A DNA stretch of 64,000 bases, taken from the NCBI GenBank assembly GCA_017446095.1, contig JAFSRN010000011.1:62001-126000 (forward strand), written 5' to 3'. Each line of letters opens with the position of its first letter. The stretch's first letter is position 1. This DNA comes from Eubacterium sp. (GTDB lineage: Bacteria > Bacillota > Clostridia > Oscillospirales > Acutalibacteraceae). The translations under genes and the position numbers were made by a program. The notes under the pieces are model-generated. The model ran no database searches. It saw nothing but the letters and a program-made list of their open reading frames with translations, and had not been told where the DNA came from. Positions 58,601 through 64,000 of this stretch are shown here, piece after piece.

Positions 58601-58666
58601 CCTACTATTTCGGTAGGCTTTTGGGTAAATTGTAACAAAACTCTGAAAACCTATTGACATAGTAGG
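58601..58666. promoter_or_regulatory. Two operator-like sites upstream of the sulfur operon
   Basis: CCTACTATTTCGGTAGG (58601-58617) and, in opposite orientation, CCTATTGACATAGTAGG (58650-58666) agree at 14 of 17 positions when aligned. Each is itself an imperfect palindrome. The second contains the -35 box, so binding would block RNA polymerase. An Rrf2-type (CymR/IscR-like) cysteine regulator is a plausible binder; none is encoded here. Confidence 0.6.
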
Positions 58667-58682
58667 CAATCAACGCTATAAT
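58654..58682 (+). promoter_or_regulatory. Promoter of the metY-cysK operon
   Basis: Perfect TTGACA (58654-58659), 17-bp spacer, perfect TATAAT (58677-58682). Such a consensus promoter would need repression, in line with the overlapping site. Confidence 0.9.
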
Positions 58683-58720
58683 GAGCACAACAACAAACGA
58701 ACCGACAAGGGGATGACACT

Positions 58721-58792
58721 ATGAAACATAACCTTATATATGCTTCACTCTTTGAAATGCGAATGTGCAGTAACTCACGATGTTGCAGATAA
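58721..58792 (+). CDS. Cysteine-rich leader peptide of the sulfur operon
   Basis: A 23-codon ORF with its own AAGGGGA ribosome site 8 nt upstream. The encoded peptide is MKHNLIYASLFEMRMCSNSR followed by CCR. Three of its last eight residues are Cys, and it lies between the promoter and the O-acetylhomoserine sulfhydrylase gene (36 nt downstream). By analogy with known cysteine-codon leader ORFs, ribosome stalling when Cys-tRNA is scarce could raise expression of the operon. No intrinsic terminator is visible after it, so control would be translational or Rho-based. The annotation rests on position, ribosome site and Cys content. Confidence 0.7.
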   Translation: MKHNLIYASLFEMRMCSNSRCCR

Positions 58793-58828
58793 ACCAAAAA
58801 CCACATTTACATTTTTAAGGAGATTATT

Positions 58829-60109
58829 ATGAGCTATAAATTTGAAACATTACAATTACACGTCGGTCAGGAACAGGCTGACCCGGCTACAGATTCAAGA
58901 GCTGTACCGATTTACCAGACCACATCATACGTTTTTCATGATTCACAGCACGCTGCAGACAGATTCGGCCTTGCAGACGCAGGCAACATCTACGGCAGGC
59001 TGACAAACACCACACAGGACGTTTTTGAAAAAAGAGTTGCCGCACTTGAAGGCGGCAGCGCGGCGCTTGCACTTGCATCGGGCGCGGCTGCAATCACCTA
59101 CACTATTGAAGCACTTGCAGCAAACGGCGGCCACATCGTAGCGCAAAAGACAATCTACGGCGGCAGCTACAACCTGCTTTCGCACACACTTCCGCAATAC
59201 GGAATTGAAACCACATTTGTTGACGCGCACGACCTTGCAGAGGTTGAAGGCGCAATCAAGGATAACACCCGTGCGATTTACCTTGAAACACTCGGCAACC
59301 CGAACAGCGATATTCCGAATATCGACGCTATTGCAGAGATTGCACACCGCTACGGTATCCCGGTAGTTGTTGACAACACGTTCGGCACGCCGTACTTTAT
59401 CAGACCTATTGAACACGGCGCGGACATAGTTGTTCATTCGGCAACGAAGTTCCTCGGCGGTCACGGCACAACGCTTGGCGGCATAATCATTGAGTCGGGC
59501 AAATTCGACTGGAGTGCAAGCGGCAAGTACCCGAACATCGCTGCACCTAACCCGAGCTACCACGGCGTATCGTTTTACGAGGCAGTCGGCAGCGCGGCGT
59601 TTGTAACATACATCAGGGCAATCCTGCTGCGCGACACAGGCGCAACGCTTTCCCCGTTCAACGCATTCCTGCTGCTGCAGGGCGTGGAAACACTTTCCCT
59701 CCGCCTTGAACGCCATGCGGAAAACACGGCAAAAGTGGTTGAATACCTTGCAAATCATCCGCTTGTGGAAAAGGTTAACCACCCGTCGCTGCCCGACCAC
59801 CCCGACCACGAGCTTTACAGCAAGTACTTCCCGAACGGCGGCGGCTCAATCTTCACTTTCCAGATTAATGGCGGCAGAGAGGAAGCGTGGAAGTTCATCG
59901 ACAATCTTAAAATCTTCTCCCTGCTCGCAAACGTTGCAGACGTTAAGAGCCTTGTAATTCACCCTGCGTCAACAACTCACTCGCAGCTTTCCGCAGAAGA
60001 GCTTGCAGAACAGGGTATATTTGAAAACACAATCCGCCTTTCCATAGGCACAGAGCATATTGACGACATCATCGGCGACCTTGACGGCGCTTTTAAGGAG
60101 GTAAAATAA
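58829..60109 (+). CDS. metY: O-acetylhomoserine aminocarboxypropyltransferase (sulfhydrylase)
   Basis: A 426-residue PLP enzyme of the Cys/Met metabolism family that makes homocysteine from O-acetylhomoserine and sulfide (or methionine from methanethiol). It shows YQTTSYVF (29-36), [20 protein letters not shown] (55-74), the PLP Lys207 in [13 protein letters not shown] and [13 protein letters not shown] near the end. The length (about 430) fits O-acetylhomoserine sulfhydrylase rather than the shorter cystathionine enzymes. TAAGGAG precedes the ATG. The cysK gene starts 1 nt after its stop codon. Confidence 0.95.
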   Translation: MSYKFETLQLHVGQEQADPATDSRAVPIYQTTSYVFHDSQHAADRFGLADAGNIYGRLTNTTQDVFEKRVAALEGGSAALALASGAAAITYTIEALAANGGHIVAQKTIYGGSYNLLSHTLPQYGIETTFVDAHDLAEVEGAIKDNTRAIYLETLGNPNSDIPNIDAIAEIAHRYGIPVVVDNTFGTPYFIRPIEHGADIVVHSATKFLGGHGTTLGGIIIESGKFDWSASGKYPNIAAPNPSYHGVSFYEAVGSAAFVTYIRAILLRDTGATLSPFNAFLLLQGVETLSLRLERHAENTAKVVEYLANHPLVEKVNHPSLPDHPDHELYSKYFPNGGGSIFTFQINGGREEAWKFIDNLKIFSLLANVADVKSLVIHPASTTHSQLSAEELAEQGIFENTIRLSIGTEHIDDIIGDLDGAFKEVK

Positions 60110-60110
60110 A

Positions 60111-61043
60111 ATGTCAAAGATTTACAAAGGTACACTCGGACTTATCGGTAACACACCGCTTGTAGAAGTTACAAATATTGAAAAAGAGCTTGGACTTGAA
60201 GCCACGGTTCTTGTTAAGCTTGAATACTTTAACCCCGCAGGCAGCGTTAAGGACAGAATCGCAAAGGCGATGATTGAGGACGCTGAACAGAGCGGCAAAC
60301 TCACAGAAGGCTCTGTAATCATTGAGCCTACATCGGGCAACACAGGTATCGGTCTTGCTGCAATCGCAGCGGCTAAAGGCTACAAAATCATCCTCACAAT
60401 GCCGGAAACAATGAGCGTTGAGCGCAGGAATATCCTTAAAGCATACGGCGCGGAAATCGTGCTTACGGAAGGCGCAAAGGGTATGAAGGGCGCAATTGCA
60501 AAGGCAGAGGAACTTGCTGCCGAAACACCGAACAGCTTTATCCCCGGTCAGTTTGTGAACCCTGCAAACCCTGCAATCCACAAGGCAACCACGGGCCCTG
60601 AAATCTGGGAGGACACAGACGGCAAGGTTGACATCTTTATCGCAGGCGTAGGCACAGGCGGCACGGTAACAGGCACGGGCGAATACCTTAAAGAGCAGAA
60701 CGCTGCGGTTAAGGTTGTTGCAGTTGAGCCGGAAACCTCGCCCGTACTTTCAAAGGGTACGCCCGGTGCGCACAAGATTCAGGGTATCGGCGCAGGCTTT
60801 GTTCCCGACGTGCTTGACACAGAGGTTTACGACGAGGTTATCACCTCCTCCAACGAGGCGGCGTTTGAAGCTGCAAAACTCCTTGCAAAGAAGGAAGGTA
60901 TTTCAGTTGGTATCTCCTCGGGCGCGGCGCTCAACACCGCAATTGAGCTAGCAAAGAAGCCCGAAAACAAGGGCAAAACAATCGTTGCTCTCCTCCCCGA
61001 CAGCGGCGACAGATATTACTCCACCCCTCTCTTTACCGAATAA
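60111..61043 (+). CDS. cysK: Cysteine synthase A
   Basis: A 310-residue PLP enzyme that makes cysteine from O-acetylserine and sulfide. The motifs are GNTPLVEV (13-20), PLP Lys47 in NPAGSVKDR, the substrate loop PTSGNTGIG, and [12 protein letters not shown] for phosphate binding. The C-terminus [15 protein letters not shown] is normal. The gene follows metY after 1 nt, with AAGGAGG at the end of metY as ribosome site; together they turn sulfide into homocysteine and cysteine. A strong terminator follows. Confidence 0.97.
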   Translation: MSKIYKGTLGLIGNTPLVEVTNIEKELGLEATVLVKLEYFNPAGSVKDRIAKAMIEDAEQSGKLTEGSVIIEPTSGNTGIGLAAIAAAKGYKIILTMPETMSVERRNILKAYGAEIVLTEGAKGMKGAIAKAEELAAETPNSFIPGQFVNPANPAIHKATTGPEIWEDTDGKVDIFIAGVGTGGTVTGTGEYLKEQNAAVKVVAVEPETSPVLSKGTPGAHKIQGIGAGFVPDVLDTEVYDEVITSSNEAAFEAAKLLAKKEGISVGISSGAALNTAIELAKKPENKGKTIVALLPDSGDRYYSTPLFTE

Positions 61044-61050
61044 CACAAGA

Positions 61051-61086
61051 AAAAGCAGAATTGCGTTTTTGCAATTCTGCTTTTAA
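61051..61086 (+). terminator. Terminator of the metY-cysK operon
   Basis: AAAAGCAGAATTGC and GCAATTCTGCTTTT pair perfectly around GTTTTT. Confidence 0.9.
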
Positions 61087-61189
61087 TATGTGATAGGGTC
61101 TGTCACCATAAAAAGTATATTTTCCAATATAATAATTAAATGTAGAAAATACCTATTTTATCCTGTCACATGGTGTCACATTTTAATAT
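61081..61189. mobile_element. Mini-element flanked by 9-bp direct repeats
   Basis: TTTTAATAT occurs at 61081-61089 and 61181-61189. The 91 bp between have imperfect inverted sequences (TGTCACCAT near the left, ATGGTGTCA near the right; GTATATTTTC and GAAAATAC inside). The right copy holds the stop codon of the LUD gene. It may be a small palindromic insertion; evidence is modest. Confidence 0.35.
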
Positions 61190-61827
61190 CCCAAGTCCTC
61201 GTTTACGATAATTACCTTGATTCTGTCCTTATGGCGCTGCTTTGCGGTTACAACGTAGTTGCAGCAGATGCGGCTGTCAAGCGCGCAGCCGTCGCACATA
61301 AACGGGTCGTCAAGCTTGAGCGATACGCAGGAACCGAGCTTTGCGCACGGATTTGCAAGGTTGAGTCGCACGCAGTTTGGCGGTGCGGCTTTTTCCTTTA
61401 CACGCCTGATAGCGGCGTTGATATCCGGCACAATTTTGTTTTTGCCCACAACCATAACAACCTGGCGCGGACCGTAAACTATGCACGCCACGCGGTTTGA
61501 GTTGCCGTCAACATTGTACAGCTCGCCGCGCTCGGTAACTGCGTTTGACGAGCAGAAGTAAGTATCGCAGCCGAAGGCTCTGATGTACGCCTCGCGCACT
61601 GCTTCGCCCTCAAGCCCCGTGCGGTCAATAAAGTCATAGTTGCCGTTTTTGATGATGTCAAACACGCCGCACTGCTTAAGCGTTTCCGAACCGCCGTTGG
61701 AGATGCTTTCGCCCTCCTTGATAAGCGACTTTACGATGTCCGCAACCTCATCCTTTGTTTCGCAGTAAAACGGTTTTATGCCGTTTTTCTCGAGGTTTTT
61801 CATCGTGGTTTCAATGTATTTTTCCAT
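61183..61827 (-). CDS. LUD domain protein (DUF162 family)
   Basis: A 214-residue protein of the LUD family, related to LutC/LutB domains of lactate utilisation enzymes. Motifs: SISNGGSETLKQCGVFD (about 42-58), FCSSNAVTERGELYNVDGNSNRVA and PRQVVMVVGKNKIV. The last 60 residues hold a Cys cluster (CAKLGSC, CDGCALDSRICC) that could bind an iron-sulfur cluster, as often seen in the stand-alone clostridial members. No lutA/lutB genes are next to it, so the substrate is unknown. The convergent cysK gene ends 140 bp away. Confidence 0.88.
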   Translation of the reverse strand: MEKYIETTMKNLEKNGIKPFYCETKDEVADIVKSLIKEGESISNGGSETLKQCGVFDIIKNGNYDFIDRTGLEGEAVREAYIRAFGCDTYFCSSNAVTERGELYNVDGNSNRVACIVYGPRQVVMVVGKNKIVPDINAAIRRVKEKAAPPNCVRLNLANPCAKLGSCVSLKLDDPFMCDGCALDSRICCNYVVTAKQRHKDRIKVIIVNEDLGY

Positions 61828-61842
61828 AGCATCCTCCTTGTT

Positions 61843-62697
61843 TTACTTTTTAGGTCTTGCCTTGTTGTAGTCCATTTTGATGTGCAGCACGGGCGAAAGT
61901 CCGTAGCTGCCGTATGTTGCGCCGAAGTACTTGCTGTAGCTTTTTGCCTGGGCGAAAAGCGGGTCGTAAACCTTGCCGTTTATCTCGCACCACGAATGTC
62001 CCTGCGCGCCGAGTCCGTTTGAATCGTTGCAAACGTAAACGTTCTTAAAGCCGATGGCGACCGCCATATACGCAATTGCCGAACCGTCCGCGTGGCAGTC
62101 GCCGCCGCGGCGCTTAAAGTGGTCGTTAGCGTAGGTTGCAGGCCAATAATCGGTTGGATAAAACTTTCTGTAAGTAACGTAAGGCTTTGCCATAACCCAG
62201 TCGAAGCACACCTTAAACTTTTCCTTTTTGCTCATGTCGTCTGTGGTGATTTCCTCAACAATGCGCTCGGCGGTGAGGCGTGTTTTCCAGTCCTCGGTTT
62301 CGGCAACAGTCATCTCCTTGCCGCCGTTTTTGTAGTAAACGCCGTCCCTTTTGTACGCCCTTACCTTTCCGCTGTTTGCAACGTAGTAAACCGTTTTGCC
62401 GATTTTGAACGCCCTGCCTGTTACAAGGAATCCCTTTTTGGTAAAGCAGTACCTTGCTTTGCCGATTTTTTTGCTTTTGTTTTTAACCACCTTTCCGTTA
62501 ACGTAGTAGCGTTTTCTGCCGGTTTTGGTGGTTTTCCAGCCTGTGTACGGCTTTTTTTCGTCTGCCTTTTGCTGCATAGTTACGCTCACCGGCGCAGGTG
62601 CAGGCGCCTCCTTGGCAAAGGCAAGCGCGGCTTCGGATGTGAACACAACCGACAACGCCAACATCATACTGATTAAAGAAATAACTAACTTTTTCAT
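61843..62697 (-). CDS. Secreted transglutaminase-like protein with cell-wall-binding-like repeats
   Basis: A 284-residue exported protein with signal peptide MKKLVISLISMMLALSVVFT.... Residues 50-125 contain short aromatic/Gly repeats (GWKTTKTGRKRYYVNGKVV, GKARYCFTKKGFLVTG, GKTVYYVANSGKV) similar to choline/cell-wall-binding repeats. The transglutaminase/protease-like domain follows with Cys201 in RGGDCHADGSA, His234 in QGHSWCEING and Asp245 in VYDPLF. It probably acts at the cell surface as a peptidase or cross-linking enzyme. AAAGGATAGGGG precedes the ATG. Confidence 0.88.
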   Translation of the reverse strand: MKKLVISLISMMLALSVVFTSEAALAFAKEAPAPAPVSVTMQQKADEKKPYTGWKTTKTGRKRYYVNGKVVKNKSKKIGKARYCFTKKGFLVTGRAFKIGKTVYYVANSGKVRAYKRDGVYYKNGGKEMTVAETEDWKTRLTAERIVEEITTDDMSKKEKFKVCFDWVMAKPYVTYRKFYPTDYWPATYANDHFKRRGGDCHADGSAIAYMAVAIGFKNVYVCNDSNGLGAQGHSWCEINGKVYDPLFAQAKSYSKYFGATYGSYGLSPVLHIKMDYNKARPKK

Positions 62698-62725
62698 AAT
62701 CCCCTATCCTTTCATATGCAAAAAT

Positions 62726-64000
62726 TTATTTGTAAAATCTGTCCAGATTGCGGTACTGTATCGCTTCGGCAACGTGGTCAAGCTCAATATTTTCGCTGCC
62801 CTCAAGGTCGGCAATCGTGCGCGAAATACGCAAAATTTTGTCGTACGCGCGCGGCGACATACCGAGTGCGTCAAAGCTCTCTTTAAGCAGGCTGTCCGCT
62901 TCCTCACTTAATACGCAGTAGCGGCGCGTCAGGCGCGGCGTCATCTTGGCGTTGCACTTGACGTTTGTGCCTTTAAAGCGCTCTGTCTGTATGGCACGCG
63001 CTCTGTTTACGCGCTCGCGGATAACCTCGCTCGTTTCTTCCTTCCTGTCACCGCGAAGCTGCTCGTAGTTCACCGGCGCAACCTCGATATGTATATCAAT
63101 CCTGTCAAGCACAGGGCCGGAAATCTTGTCGTTATACCTCTTGCGTGCCGCCTCGGAACAGGTACATTGAATCTTTGGATGCCCTGCATATCCGCACGGG
63201 CAGGGGTTCATAGCAGCCACAAGCATAATATCGCTGGGGTAAGTCACCGAGCCCGAAGCACGCGTTATTGTAACCACACCGTCCTCAAGCGGCTGGCGCA
63301 GCGACTCTTTTGCACGGCGGTCAAATTCCGGGAACTCATCCATAAACAGCACGCCGTTGTGCGCAAGGCTGATTTCCCCGGGCTTGGGGGAAGCGCCGCC
63401 GCCCGTGAGCCCCTGTGCGCTGACCGTGTGGTGCGGCGAACGGAACGGACGTTTTGCAATAAGCCGCGCGTCGCTCGGCAGTTCGCCTGCAACGGAATAA
63501 ATTTTAGTGGTTTCTATCTGCTCGTCAAAAGTCATCTCCGGCAAAATCGAGCCGAGGCGCTTTGCCATCATCGACTTACCTGTGCCGGGCGTACCGATCA
63601 TTATGCAGTTGTGGCCGCCTGCCGCCGCAATTTCAAGCGCGCGCTTAACCTTGCCCTGACCTTTTACGTCAAAAAAGTCAAGCGTTTCGCTGACAACGCT
63701 GCCCTCGTCAAGTTCTTTGTATGCAGGCTCAATCAGTCTGTCGCCGCTCAGGTGGGCGATCACTTGTGTAACATTCTTTGCAGGAAGCACGTCAATGCCG
63801 CTTACAACAGAGCCTTCGTCCGCGTTACCCCAAGGGATAAACACCGCGCCCACGCCGTCCTCTTTTGCCTGCAGCACCATCGGCAGAATGCCGTTAACGG
63901 GGCGGATTTCGCCGTCGAGCGACAGTTCGCCGATGAACGCATAGTCGTCAAGATTCGTTTTGATTTGCGAACTCGCCTTGAGCAGCGCCGCAAAAATCGG
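62726..64000 (-). CDS. YifB/ComM-like Mg chelatase-family AAA+ ATPase (partial, N-terminus beyond window)
   Basis: The frame is open to the window edge; residues AFIGELSLDGEIRPVNGILP precede the internal Met at 63880, so the gene continues past 64000. The 424 residues present include the end of the N-terminal Lon-like domain, Walker A IGTPGTGKSMMAKRL, Walker B GVLFMDEFPEF, a zinc-type CPCGYAG...CTCS motif and the C-terminal helical domain. ComM is a hexameric helicase assisting branch migration in natural transformation; in Clostridia the role is less clear. Roughly 85 N-terminal residues are missing. Confidence 0.95.
   Translation of the reverse strand, partial: PIFAALLKASSQIKTNLDDYAFIGELSLDGEIRPVNGILPMVLQAKEDGVGAVFIPWGNADEGSVVSGIDVLPAKNVTQVIAHLSGDRLIEPAYKELDEGSVVSETLDFFDVKGQGKVKRALEIAAAGGHNCIMIGTPGTGKSMMAKRLGSILPEMTFDEQIETTKIYSVAGELPSDARLIAKRPFRSPHHTVSAQGLTGGGASPKPGEISLAHNGVLFMDEFPEFDRRAKESLRQPLEDGVVTITRASGSVTYPSDIMLVAAMNPCPCGYAGHPKIQCTCSEAARKRYNDKISGPVLDRIDIHIEVAPVNYEQLRGDRKEETSEVIRERVNRARAIQTERFKGTNVKCNAKMTPRLTRRYCVLSEEADSLLKESFDALGMSPRAYDKILRISRTIADLEGSENIELDHVAEAIQYRNLDRFYK

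Overview
The window looks like chromosomal DNA of a spore-forming, anaerobic, gut-type Clostridia bacterium (Ruminococcaceae/Oscillospiraceae-like). The grounds are a SpoIIE sporulation phosphatase, a threonine-type T-box leader, an HrcA/CIRCE operator, a sortase with an SPKTG-anchored protein, teichoic-acid-type CDP-glycerol transferases, many intracellular glycoside hydrolases, secreted FN3 proteins, and Gram-positive promoters (mostly 17-bp spacers). No species is asserted. No tRNA, rRNA, CRISPR array, phage or complete transposase was seen.

Layout. 1-8 kb: DUF1015 protein, GH36 alpha-galactosidase, zapA, U32 peptidase-maf pair, PHP phosphoesterase. 8-13.6 kb: secreted FN3 protein translationally coupled to a split transketolase, membrane M28 peptidase, then a zinc-ribbon/TPR/CFI-box protein behind a highly structured leader ending in a terminator. 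13.8-17.7 kb: GH27-GH5-GH130 operon with a palindrome over its promoter. 17.7-21.6 kb: spoIIE followed by a GlmS-like protein that has lost its catalytic residues. 21.7-24.6 kb: domain-swapped GH3 beta-glucosidase and a small membrane protein. 24.6-31.1 kb: LCP protein, sortase B, SPKTG surface protein, heterodimeric ABC exporter. 31.2-34.1 kb: ksgA, MATE, GNAT-like protein. 34.2-40.1 kb: LRR/FN3 surface protein, CIRCE-controlled htpG, GT2 and another FN3 protein. 40.4-50.2 kb: cell-surface polymer locus with a nonulosonate trio (KdsC-like phosphatase, cytidylyltransferase, short NeuB-like synthase), three CDP-glycerol transferase-like proteins and a secreted alpha/beta hydrolase. 50.4-56.8 kb: T-box-thrS, NfeD-SPFH pair, membrane protein, trmB, zinc-ribbon lipoprotein. 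57-61 kb: MMSDH, then a sulfur operon (O-acetylhomoserine sulfhydrylase and cysK) behind paired operators and a cysteine-rich leader peptide. 61.2-64 kb: LUD protein, secreted transglutaminase, and comM/yifB running off the edge.

The most interesting material: (1) the putative KDN-type nonulosonate plus CDP-glycerol transferase locus, a candidate teichulosonic-acid system; (2) the cysteine leader peptide; (3) a dispersed element with a conserved core ('GCGAG' region) and arms built from different iterated 7-mers in each copy; (4) twelve copies of a GTAGGG hairpin repeat whose stem sequence changes from copy to copy while base pairing is kept; (5) three small inverted-repeat elements at gene ends; (6) the catalytically dead GlmS paralog next to spoIIE. 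Functions rest on motif recognition by eye; no searches were run.
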